This document shows, in pieces, positions 36,521 to 47,639 of a stretch of 64,000 nt of DNA (the first letter of the stretch is position 1; each line of letters starts with the position of its first letter). Below the pieces are notes generated by a model. That model was not told the DNA's origin. It saw only the letters and a program-made list of their open reading frames with translations, and searched no databases. The position numbers and the translations under genes are program-made. This stretch comes from Hyperoodon ampullatus (Eukaryota; Chordata; Mammalia; Artiodactyla; Ziphiidae), in assembly GCA_949752795.1 (NCBI GenBank), contig OX457074.1, forward strand, positions 30,241,980 through 30,305,979, written 5' to 3'.

Positions 36521-37790
36521 CAGAGGGCCTTCCTTTACCTGAAGCACCGTATTGTCTGCTCGGTGTTCTAGCTTGAGTCCTTCTCTTTGTTTCTTAACTC
36601 TTCACATTCATCAGTATTCCAGCAGACTTTATTGACTCTAAGCTAATTTTAATGGGAATACTTCTGTTTCATAATTTCCGTGTTCAAAGAGAAACATGCT
36701 TGATCTTATTCGTATGATAAGATCAGCCTATCCCTACTTATTCCAAAGCCGTAAAAACTTAAGGATGCATTTATAATTGCAAATTACATTAGAGATGACG
36801 GGGTGGGGGTGGTGGAGGCGTGAGGGGTCACCTGTAAATACTGATGAGTACATGTCTAATTGTTGCCAGCAATTGGATGAAGAGACCACATTGCTGGGGG
36901 GTCGTCGATTGTAACGGGCTCAGATACACTTTGATTCCTTATCTTCCGAAAGTCGTTCTTTCTGAACAGCCAACTTATTTCTGTGAATGCAGAATTTAGT
37001 AAATAATGCAATATAAAGGACAAAGAATAAGCTTAAAGTTGGTGTTCTCAGTAGTATATTCATTCTGGGTTGTTATTTATTCTATCCAATATAACCCCAT
37101 TGGACCACCCATAAAGTTAATACTGAGTGGATATTTGTTGATTTTCCACCCTGCTTTGAAGAACAGCTGTGTCCTCTGATATCTCATTGCTGAGAAAGAG
37201 CACAAACTCTGAGTGCTATAAATACTGACGACTCGGCACGTTCATTAAGGGTGGATGGGTGTGCGCAGGTCCTGGAGTTCATTAACCAAGTGCTCAAGAA
37301 GCAAAGACACGAGAAAACCTTGAGTTTACTGTCCACAGACCAAGCAACACCATCTAGTGACTAATGATTTCCTGCCCTCTGCTGGTTCCAGTAGATGCAT
37401 TCCAGGAAAAAGGCTGCAGGGTAGAATTTTTCTGGATGTTTCCTCTTAAACACAAAACAAGCACAAATAAAATAAAAATATGACAATTCTTGATGTATAT
37501 CCTTAGTCAAATATTCAAAGAGCAGAAAGCATTCTGATCCCATACGAGATGTCAGATCTACATCATTTTGCCCTTCACAGCATTCGGAGTCATCAAAACG
37601 TTTCACCCAGAATCCAAGGCTTCCAGCTAACAGTAAGCTCAGAATGGCGCCGCCCCTTGTGGGAGTGGCTTTCTCAGGCTCCGTGCCCCACACAGCGCCT
37701 CGTCCCCAGAGGCCCCAGTAGAGGAACTCTATTCAAAGGCAGAAAAACAAAAGAGAAAAAAATGCTGTCTGGCCCTCTGTTCCACTGGCT
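36521..37790. other. Intergenic, nothing recognised
   Basis: AT-rich unique-looking DNA with a 110-codon minus-strand open frame (37361-37693) that matches no family I know. Confidence 0.4.
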
Positions 37791-38160
37791 GTGCATCTCT
37801 CTCTGTATCTACATCTGTGTGTATGACTCTATGTACAGATGTGTGTGTACATGTCTACCTGTCCAACTGTTTTACTGTCTGCCTCACTTGTCTGTTAGTC
37901 CACCTGTGTCTCTCGATCCATATTCCTGCCTGTCTTTCTCTATGTGTTGTCCATCTGCCTTTCTGTCTGTCTTTTGGTTAATATATCTGTTTATGTGTCC
38001 GTCCTTCTGATTTTATCTCTTTGTCCATCTATCAGGCTGCATGTTTTTTGTTCTGTCACTTTATCTGTCTCTGCTTTTTCTGTCTATCTATCTATATATA
38101 TATATATATATATATCTTTTCTCCTCACTGAGTTGTCCCGTGTGTGTGTGTGTGACGCAT
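37790..38160. repeat. Pyrimidine-rich TCTG/TCTA simple repeat with (TA)n and (GT)n cores
   Basis: Degenerate ctgtctgtct/tctatctatc units over about 300 bases, then a pure (TA)n tract at 38094-38114 and (GT)n at 38139-38154. The apparent open frames here are repeat translations. Confidence 0.85.
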
Positions 38161-39539
38161 ATATTGATAAAAACCTGCTCTTTGCTGGGCAGGATACATG
38201 GACCCAACACCTCTCCTTGTCGGGCCGTCCCTCCAGATCCAGGTGCTGCCTGTTCTCTGAGCCCAAATCCGCCAAGTTCTACCCCCAACACTCAGTTACT
38301 GGCCCAGCTGCTCCCACAGGCAACCCCCAGCCTGACTTCTATCCCCACAGACTCCTGTCTATCCTAGAACTCGAGCAAGTCTCCATCTGTGACTGTGAGG
38401 CCCCTTCACGTTGGTGCACACATCAGGGGCTGCTCTTTTGCACTACTGTGTAATACGACGTACACTGTTGTGTGTGTTTAGTGCATGCGTTTGTGTACAT
38501 TTTAGGTGTGTGTGCATGTGTATGTGTGGGTCTGTATGTGGTTATGTGTGTGTGTTGGAATGAGGCCACACCACCCTTTCAAACACTTTCCAGCTAGCCA
38601 GTAGGTTCACAAAAAAATGTCGGTGTCTGCAGTAGCAGCTCCCATCTGGGCCCCGGGCATCCCAAACCACTTTCCACACATGCTGTGGATCCCTCCCCAC
38701 GGAGCCCGCAGGCAGCAAGGAGAGGCAAGAGGCCTCAGCGGTTGCCATTGCTGCGCATGGTTGAGTAGGTTGTGAATGGCACCCTGGGGTTGTACAGTAC
38801 ACAACCTCGGGCCCTGCCCTGGCCCAGAGCTGTGGTCTCCAAGCTCCAGCTCACTTTCTGCACTGCGCCTCACTAGGGAATAAGAACAGTCCCAGGCCTC
38901 AGCACTGAAGGAGCATTGATCCAGGAAGGGAAAGGAAGAGCCCTTCAGCATGCGGGCCTGACTCAGGGCCTCAGAGAGCATCATTCCTCATGTGTCAGAA
39001 ACTGAGGTTTCAAGGAGGGTCTGGGGCTGGCAGGTCACTCAGAGAGGATGGTGCCAGGATCCAGGCAACTGGTGTGCTCCTTTTGGTCCAGCCAAGCTCT
39101 CTGCCTGCTGGAGGAGCCTTCGTGCAGTACCCCAGTGGACCCATCAGGGTCAGGGAGCCCAGGTCACCCAGAACCAAAGCCCAGGGGACTCTAAAAGTTT
39201 TGTGCAGGTGGAGAAGGGTGAGGGAGCCCAGGGGACCAGAGAGGAGATAACTGCAGTCCTCCAAGTCAGCGATGACAGTGGCCTGGACCAGGTGGTGGCA
39301 GCGGGATGGAGAAACGTATTGGGGCTGAAAACAAATTTTAAAAAGTTAAAAGGTCAGGGTATTGCTCTAGAGTGGGAGGTGAGGGAGAGAAAGGGTGCAT
39401 CAAAAATGAGGTGCAGAGATCTGGCTTGAGCACTGAGAGGCCGGCCCACTCCTTCTTTTCCTTGAACCTCAGTTTCCTCATCTGCAAAGCATTGTTGAGA
39501 TTCTAAGCTCTAACCATCCTTGTCCGCCACTCATCGCTG
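38161..39539. other. Intergenic with GT-rich patch
   Basis: A GT-rich patch lies at 38460-38555, and a short repeated phrase (agggagcccaggtcacccag / agggagcccaggggaccaga) at 39155 and 39221. A MIR-like end (cctcagtttcctcatctgca) is at about 39467-39487. No gene. Confidence 0.45.
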
Positions 39540-39695
39540 AGTTCCCCCATGTGTATGTGCCATGGATATGTTGATAAACTTCTGCTTGTTTCTCCCTTCA
39601 TCTGTCTTTTGTCAGCCCACTTTGCAGGGTACCAGCTGCAGGACCTAGGAGGATAGACGGGAAAACAATCTTTTTCCTCTCCTACATCAGAGAGG
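39540..39695 (-). mobile_element. LTR-like element copy 4 (fragment)
   Basis: Reverse-strand fragment of the same family: gataaacttctgcttgtttc, then caggacctaggaggatagac, aaaacaatctttttcctctc. It corresponds to the terminal ~150 bases of copy 2. Confidence 0.6.
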
Positions 39696-42455
39696 GGCTA
39701 CCTCGGCTCGACACCTCTGTAGGGAACACCGGCCACCTAAACTCACACCCGGGATGGGTTATAACCATATGAGACAGCCAGGGCAGGGGGTCAACACACA
39801 AACCTCCAGGGCTCCATCCCCCAGGCAGAATAACAGCAGTTCTCAAGGTGAGGGAACTTGTTAGAAATGCACATTTGGGGACTGCCACTGGCCAGATGAA
39901 TCAGAACTCACAGCGCTGTGAGTTTAAAGAAGCCCTCTGGGAGGTTCTGATGTAGCCCACAGCCTGTTTCTGTATGGCCCTTTAGCTAAGAATGGTTTTT
40001 GCATTTTTTTAATGATTGTGGGGTGGGGGCAGAATCAAAGGAAGAGTCATAATTTGCGCCATGTGAAAAATATATGAAATTCGGATGTCAGCGTCCATAA
40101 ATGAGGTTTTATTTGAACACAGTAACTAATAACTAACGGGTTTGCTTTCATGCCACCACAGAGCCACACTGCTTCCAGAGACCTCACGGCCACAAAGCCT
40201 ACGGTATTTATTCTCGGGCCTCTGCCGGCAAAGTTCCCCTGTCCTGCCTGACAGCAGCAAGGCTGTCTCCAAACCACTGGGCCTGCAGGGCCTGAACCCG
40301 GGCCCGCACGCCCACCAGGGCTCAGGGAAAAACCCAGGGGCATATGTACTGGGACGAGAAACATGTCCATCTCCGTGTTGCTCACCTCAAATAGAAATTG
40401 GCCATCCTCTTCCTTTATGGATGGAGGCGATTCTGCTGCCTGCAGAATGGTGGGGGGGGGGGGGGGGGTTTCTTCGTCAGTGACTTTCTGGGACCCCCGA
40501 CAGTGAGGCTGTGCTCACCACCAGGAAGCTGGCATCAGCGGTTAGTGAGGAAATGTGGTTATTAATATCCCACCCATTTTTTCGTTTGTATTTTGGTAAC
40601 TGCTTTGCACGAGGATGGGTTTCCTCTGCAACCGTAGGTATTTCATTTTGTGCATTTCAAAATGTTATTCTGAGAAGAAGACCACAACATAGAAAAATTT
40701 TAAAGTCTGCAGGAAGTGGCTCCCCGGCACCTCACAGCCTGAGCTGACACGGAGGAGGCCTCCTGGACCCTCCCAGCCCGGCCAGCCCTGCGGCAAGGCC
40801 CCAGGCCACTCGCAGGACAGGCCAAGAACAACTACTGACATCTTACTTCCCGTGGTTCTTTCACATCTTGCAGGAGCAGCCAAAGCTGAGCCCGTACAGG
40901 GTTCCAGGCACCGGCTGTTCTGGGTGCTGGGGCTCCGTCGTGAGCAAGATAGAACCGAAGTTCCCGCTCCGGAGAGGCTGACCTTGCAGGAGGAGGAGGG
41001 CGATGCAGCAAAGCTGCCAGGGAGGCCTGAGGGAAGCTGAGTGCTGGGGAAGGAGGCCGGGCCCTGCGTGGGGTCCACGGGCCCTGGGTGGTCTTCCCTG
41101 CCCCAGCCAAGCTGCTCCTTTTGCTTCTCCCTGTGCTCTCCTACCCCAGGGCCTTTGCTGGTGCTGGTCTCTCTCTCTCTCTCTCTGGGAAGCTTCTCCC
41201 CACATACCTGGCAAACCTCTACCCACCCTTCAGATCTCAGAGGAAACGTCACTTCCTTGGAGGACCCCCACCCCCCGCCTTGGTCCCTGCAACAAGGCCT
41301 CCCCTTGCTTTACCCATGGCACCCTTTCGTGTCCCTCACCCAGGGACCGCGCTGCATCGCTACTGCTGCAGCAGGCGTGGCTTGTGCGCCACCTGGACCC
41401 CTTTACCAGGATGAGCCCGGCGCCCAGGCACTGTGTCATTTGCTAATGGCTCTCAGCTGCCCCCTCCCTGGAGAACCATTCTGGGCCAACAGGAGCCACC
41501 CTGGCCCGAAATGGCTGAGAGGCTGGACCTCCCCGCTCGGCAGGGTGGCAGTAGCCACAGGCTGGCTGCTGAGGGCACAAAAGCCCAGCCCCCGCCGGCA
41601 GGTGGGACAGCTCACATTCCCGAGCCCAGGGTCAGGCCAGCTGGCCGTCAGCTGGACCCACCTCGGCCCTTCAGCTCCTCTCCTGCTTCTGCTGCTTCCT
41701 TGCCCCTAACCCCCCAGTGAATCACACGCACACGAATCCCCGTTGCAGGCTCTACTTCTGGGGACTCACACTGTTGAACGCCTGTCCCCTGAGCCCCTAG
41801 ACTGACATCAGGGGCTGGGCCTGTCCTGCTTCTTCCCAGAGTGCCAATGCCTGCCTGGCACACAGTGGCAATTCGTAAACACTTGTTGAAGGAATGGGTG
41901 GAGCTCCCATCTCTCACATAGGGAAACTGAGGCCCAGAGATGGCCGGTCGTAAGCATTTAGGAGGCAGAAGGCCTTCGAGACCCCAGTCCAGGCTTGGGT
42001 AAGGATGGCCCGCTTCTGTGCTTTCTCGGCAGCACTGAGAGGGAAGAAAGTAGGGCCCGGAGCCCTCAGTGGGCTCAAATCCCCTGTAGCACCAAGCTCT
42101 CCACCCTTCCTGCCCCAGGCCAAGCTGCTGTCTCCTCAGCGTGGCTGGTGGCCGGGCTCTGGCCCAGGTGGGTCAGTGGGAAGGTGAAGGGGGGCGCTCT
42201 TCTCTGGGTGGTGAAGCCCCCAGGGCCTGCCCTCCATCCACCCACCATCTGTCAGACGAATACCCAGGGAGCACATCCTAGCCCTGCTCTTGGCACTGGG
42301 CACCCAGGAGTGGACGAGAGACACGGCCATCCCTGCCCTTGGGGAGCCTCTGCATGGGGGCCGGGAAGGGTGAGAGGCAGGTCTGGGGGAAGAGGGATCC
42401 AGGCAGAGGGACCAGCCCTTGCAAAGGTCCTGGGGTAGGGGCAAAAACGTGCTCT
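39696..42455. other. GC-rich intergenic with L2/MIR-like relics
   Basis: About 40880-41000 (ttctgggtgctggggctccg, then gtgagcaagatagaaccgaa) and 42270-42440 (agggatccaggcagagggac, then ttgcaaaggtcctggggtag) resemble ancient L2-like repeats. A MIR-like piece is at about 41840-41940. The 222-codon plus-strand frame at 41041-41709 is Pro/Ser/Leu-rich with no domain and is not called. Confidence 0.5.
40451..40468 (+). repeat. Poly-G run
   Basis: About 18 consecutive G. It may form a G-quadruplex, and its length is unreliable in any assembly. Confidence 0.9.
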
Positions 42456-42646
42456 CGGGCCTCCCTGGTGGCGCAGTGGTTGAGAGTCCGCCTGCCGATG
42501 CAGGGGATACGGGTTCGTGCCCCGGTTTGGGAGGATCCCATATGCCGCGGAGCGGCTGGGCCCGTGAGCCATGGCCGCTGAGCCTGCGCATCCGGAGCCT
42601 GTGCTCCGCAACGGGAGAGACCACAACAGTGAGAGGCCCGCGTACC

Positions 42647-42680
<34 letters not shown>
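42456..42680 (+). mobile_element. CHR-2-type SINE, very long A tail
   Basis: Standard head and body with a tail of about 30 A. The perfect duplication aaaacgtgctctc lies on both sides (ending 42455 and 42691). A perfect duplication and long pure tail point to a young insertion. Confidence 0.96.
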
Positions 42681-42683
<3 letters not shown>

Positions 42684-44499
42684 GTGCTCTCAAGGAGCTA
42701 AAGCGAGGCAGGGTGTCTGGAGCAGAGGAGGGGGCAGGATGGGCAGGATTCCAGGGCTGGAGAAAGAGCGGGGACTTTAGTTCCAGTGTACAAGGAAGAC
42801 AGGGCGGGGTTCAGGCAGCGGGGTCAAAAGGCCTGATTCTGGCTTTGAGACCCCTCTGGTCCTGGGTGGAGGGTGGGCCGTGGGGGGATGGGGGTGTCCT
42901 TTGAGGCCCCACCGCTCTGACCTTGGCCCCTTGACACTGAAGAGAAGCCCACTTCCGACTTCTTCCCAAGTCGCAGGAGGTGGACCTGGGGAGGATAAAC
43001 CGGGGCAGACCCTCTGGCCGGGCCATCCCTCCAGGCCGGGAGGGCGAAGGCATCTGGGTCAAAGGAGCAGACGTGAAGTCCGCAGTGGGGGCTGGGGGCT
43101 TGAGGCCTAGCTCTGACCCCAGCTCAGATAACTACCCTCCCATTGCCCTTGGGCAAGGCCCTCACTGACCCTGAACTGACTTCCTCAGGGCCCTGATCCT
43201 GATTCCCCGCCCACCCCACGTGTACCAGTTTTCATGCGGATTCTCTCATCCTCAGGGAGGCAGGAAAGAGCAGAGGGAGCCCGTGGTGACGGCCACACAC
43301 AGAGGGGGCCTGGCTGCGTCGCCCCTACCCGAAGACCTGTGTTCAAACAGGAGGGCACGGGTCCAAAGCACTCGCTGCACGAAGGGCTTCTCTCCTCCAT
43401 TCTTTTCAACAAGTCTGCGAGCTGGCGGTTGTTAGGCACACCCTTTTCCACCGATGGAGAGACTGGGGCCGGGGGTGGGGGTGGGGGCAGCCACTACTCA
43501 AGATCACTGAGCCAGCGTGCGGCCTGGCGTCTGGCCCGGGGTCCCAGCCAGGACGGGCCCCAAGGGACTCCTGAGCTCTGGCTGGGGCAAGGTCCTCCTG
43601 CCCAGAGGCCGGACCTGTCAGTGCTGTGGAAATAGCTCTCCGGGGAGCGGGGGAGGCCACAACCGGCTTAGACTCCGGTATTGGGGTCGCAGGGGAAGCT
43701 TCAGGGCCAGGCAAGGAAAGCCCCGCCCACACAAGGCCGACCATCTCCAGGTCCGACTCACGGGACACCCGCCAAGAAGTCTTCGCAAACACCCCAGCTC
43801 CTCCCGTCACCCGGCTTCTTACCCTGTGGTCTGGGATGTCACCTGGACCCCACGGCGTGAGGGCCCCGGTCCTTCACGGACACAGAGGAGGTCTCCACTC
43901 AGGGAATGTTTGGGCAAAGGGAAGGACTCTCTCCCTGGGGGCTACTTCCAGAAGCCACCAAAGCCCTCGGGGCGATGACGTTCTCCTTTGCCTGGAACAG
44001 GCTGTGCACGTGCACGCTGCTCTCCCCGACGGCGGCACCTGCCTGCCCTCCGGCGCCATCGCCCCATCGCCTGCACGCCACCCAGCTTCCTGTCCATCGG
44101 TGAGAAGCAGGGCTGCCTCGAGCTGGGGGCCCAGACCGCGCCTGCCCTGCCCTCATCAAACCCTTGCAGAAGAAAGGAAAAGGGAGGCACGTGTCCGGGA
44201 AGGGCAAGGCAGGGGCGCAAGTCCAGGCAAGGCGAGCGGTCTGGCACACTCGGGCCGTGTGGAGAGGACGGTGGTGGCGGGGGGCGGGAGGTGACGGCGT
44301 CTGCGACAGCCTGGAAAGCACGCGGGGGCCCTCGAGGAGGCCAGTTCTGTCCTCTCTCCCCTCCCCCGCCGGCCTCTGGGGAGCCCCCCAGCCCAGGACA
44401 CGGCCGGGGGGGTGGGGGTTGGGTGGAGGCAGCACCAGCACCAGCACCCGCCGTGCCAGGCGGAGCCTTTCAAACACACGTCTGCACGCAGTGGCACTC
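42681..44499. other. GC-rich DNA downstream of KCNJ12, no gene recognised
   Basis: GC- and CpG-rich with many overlapping open frames on both strands, as expected by composition alone. No domains or splice structure are seen. Confidence 0.45.
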
Positions 44500-44515
44500 C
44501 GAGAGATCAAAATGG

Positions 44516-44521
44516 TTTAAT
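44516..44521 (-). terminator. Candidate polyadenylation signal of KCNJ12 (ATTAAA)
   Basis: On the minus strand this reads ATTAAA. A cleavage site near 44500 would give a 3' UTR of about 3.5 kb, of the order known for KCNJ12 messages in other mammals. The 44516-44620 block is AT-rich against a GC-rich background, as terminal 3' UTR often is. This is inference only. Confidence 0.35.
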
Positions 44522-44789
44522 GCGGTCTAGTCTTGTGGCCTACGTCTTTAGATACTGCTGTGTATTGAAAATAACATGAAAATTCTCCAGTTTCACCATT
44601 TAAAATAGATTTGACATCGATTTGACCTGTGCAGGGGCCTCCTTCCCAACAGGCCCCCTGCCCCCGCCAGGATCCTAGGGCTGCAGGGACTGGGTGGCAC
44701 AGCACCAGCAGGTACGGGGCAGGGGGGGTGGGGAGGCAGGGGGCGCCGTGCTCTGAGACACTCGCCCAGCTGGACACACGACCTCCGGG

Positions 44790-45740
44790 ACCCGGGCGGG
44801 TCCGTGAACGCACACACACCACCCCCAGCAGGCAGGCAACAGCCCTGCTGACGGAGCCCGGCACACACAAGTACGTGCGTTCGTGGACAAATGCACACAG
44901 GCCTCCTACATGCAACTGCGTGCAAACGCTCACCTTTGGAGGCCATGTCCTCACATACGCATGTAGCTGTCACCTTGTGCCCAGGTACACAGAAGCCTCA
45001 CCCTGTCACACGTGCTCCACACCTGCCCACGTGGACAGAATCGGGGCAGAGGGCTGGTGGGACCACGGCTGGTGTCCGTCCTGAGTACTGTGTGCCCAGC
45101 CCCACAGCCTGGTAAACATTTAAACCAACGCCTGCGTATACAACGAGCACACAAACAGACCTATGGAGAGATATACACATAACTATGTGAGCCTGTGTGC
45201 ATTTACACACATGTATACACCATGTATAGACACCAGCAGCCCAGGTTCACACGTGTACGGAGATCGTCGTGGGCACACATCTGCACAGCACTCCCGTGTA
45301 CACTTGTGCACTTACAGGAAAAGCCATAAGTAGACACGTTTCACTGGCACACGGATGAGATGATTCCACACAGGAATTCACACCTCGGTGCTCACACACG
45401 CATTTTGTCCCCAGGCCCCTCCCCACGTAAGCAGCTCAGTGTCTCAGGGCAGAGGGCGCCTCAGCCAGCTCCAGCCTCTGCACCACTGGATCCAGGCTGT
45501 CGAGAAACTTCCTGGAAATACCACTGCCGGGGGCGGTGGGGTCGGGAGCAGGTGTGTACACCCACCCGCTCAGCACACAGGCCACACGTAACACACACAC
45601 GTGCTCGGCGCACACACAACACACAGCACACCACACACTTGCTGGGTTCACATGTTCCACACCCCACACACAGGCACACGCACCCCAGGGGCCACGTGAT
45701 CATGCCTCTGCACACACGGCTCCTCCCATCCGCCCTCCCG
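44790..45740. repeat. Degenerate CACA/ACACGTG array
   Basis: About 900 bases of imperfect CA-rich units (gcacacacaa, cacacacgtg, acacatgtat). It is long, diverged and alternating purine-pyrimidine in places. It gives rise to spurious His/Thr-rich frames. Confidence 0.8.
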
Positions 45741-45787
45741 CTTCAAGGGCACTAGAGAGGGAGGCTATTTTGGTCTTTAGCACAAGC

Positions 45788-45819
45788 AATAAATAAATAA
45801 ATAAATAAATAAATAAATA
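45788..45819. repeat. (AAAT)n microsatellite
   Basis: About eight perfect AAAT units. Confidence 0.95.
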
Positions 45820-47639
45820 CACACAGAGGAGGCAAAAAGAGGGCAGCGGAGTTTGAAAACGCAGCATCTGCCTTTGGTGAGAGATGAAAAAGGCAGCTCG
45901 GGGAGGCCCTCCTGCAGGGTCTGCGGCCTGAGCCGTCCAGCGTGGGCCTGGGAGGGGGACAGGCCCGAGAGGAGGCGCCCCAGGCCACCCGAGACAGCTA
46001 GGGCCTTGGGGGACCCAGGGCCCCCGGGGCTCTGCCCTGGTGGGGTGAGTGGAGGGCTGGCCCAATGGGACCATGTGCCAGTCCCGAGCAACCAGGGCCA
46101 CCTGCCACCCACCTGGCAACCACAGGGACTCCACATCACCGCCCAGGACTAAGGCTGAGGAAGCAGGGGCTCAGGCCGGGAAGGAGCAGAGGCCTGTCCA
46201 GCAGATCCTGAGAGGAACGAGGCCTCTACCTGCCTCGGGCTGACCCTTCTGACTCTTCCTGACCGGAAGTTAGAGTGGCATCTGAGGCCAGGGCAGGGCT
46301 TTCTGGGTGGGAATACAAAGCCGGTGCCCGGACCCTGCACGGCCCCTGACTTCTGGGCCAGGCCTCTCGCTGTTGCAGGGGTTGGGGGAGGGGAGAGGCA
46401 GAAGCCCCCGCCGCAGCCCCTGGCCTCTCCCTGCCCCTCGCCCATCTGCACTCGGCCTCTGTCTCCTAACTTGGGCCGGAGCCCTGGCATCTCCTGATGG
46501 TGAGCTGTCCCACGGCAGCCTGGGTAGGCAGGCTGGGGCTCTCTAATGACTGACCGGCTTGGTCATTTGTGAGGACAACACTCTCAGCAGTCCTGGAAAG
46601 GGCTCAGGCGCCGCCCTGACAGCTGTTTCCTTCGCCAGGAACGAGCCTGCGTTGGGCAGCTCTTGGGCTGGCAGAGGAAAGAGCCAGTGACAAATCAGGG
46701 GGCCCGAGCCGCCACCTGACCGAGGTGCCCAGATGCGTGTGCTGACCAGCCCACGGCTCTCCTAGGACGTTCCTGTGCGTTCAGCACCAGGGCACAGCCT
46801 GGCTGAGCCCCACCCAGGCTCACCTCTGCTGCCCACCCTTGGGGGGATGGGGTGCCGGCTCGGCCTGGCCTCCGCAGACAGAGGGCCAGGGTGGAGTCGG
46901 GGGCAGCAGGGAGGATGGGTGAGTCCCATAAAAACAGTGACAACTGGAGCCAGACCCCCCCCCCAGGGTCTCTAAGGCACAACTCATGCTGGGGCCCCGT
47001 GGGGACAGGGCTGAAACACTTCCTTGGAGTCGGGGAAGCTGGCCCCCCTTCCCATGGAGCCATTTACCCCTATGTTCCCCAGCTGCCCCTCTCCGGGGAA
47101 GGGGGTGGAGGCCACGGGGCAGAAAAGGAGGGAGAATCTGGCGGGCTGGGGTCGTGGAGGGTGGGTAGGGCTGGGGGTGGGGAGCAGACCTTCCACCGCA
47201 GGCAGGTCCCATCCCGGCCCTGAGATGCACCTCAAAGGAGGTACAGAGTCAAACTTAAAAAGCTCAGACTGGATTCTTCCCGGCCCTGACTCCCACCCCA
47301 GTGACACTGAAAAGCTCTTGTTATGATCATTAACAAGGTCTTGGTTTTGCCATCCCAAAGGAAATCCAGTTCACCCCGTGAGCATAAAGCACAACGGGGT
47401 GGGGAGGTGGGGTTGACCTCCGTGCTTGCCCTCAGGCCGTGGCGTCAGGCAGGTGCACGGCCTTCATGGAAGAGAGGCCAGCCCAGCCTCGGGGACCTTC
47501 TGGAAACCCCACCCAGCTACTTGCATCCTGACAGACTAATGGAATTCTAATTGTCCTTTCCCACCCCCCCTCAAATTATAAAACTTTTTTTTCGATCACA
47601 TGTTAATTTTTTTTTGTAAACAGTCTTAAACTAAGGTCG

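Noticed and set aside
37790..38160. Possible CRISPR-like regular repeats
   Set aside because: Units are 4-base simple repeats without spacers; eukaryotic microsatellite.
37549..38453. Long frames rich in Ser/Leu/Cys/Tyr with apparent membrane segments
   Set aside because: Translation of the TCTG/TCTA simple repeat and flanks.
41041..41709. 222-codon Pro/Ser/Leu-rich frame
   Set aside because: Overlaps several equally long frames on both strands in GC-rich DNA; no domain, no splice context and old repeat inside it.
42661..42682. Long A run as a polyadenylation site of a host gene
   Set aside because: It is the tail of a SINE bounded by a perfect target-site duplication.
43626..44510. Overlapping frames of 200+ codons on both strands
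   Set aside because: CpG-rich composition lowers stop frequency in all frames; none is favoured or shows homology I recognise.
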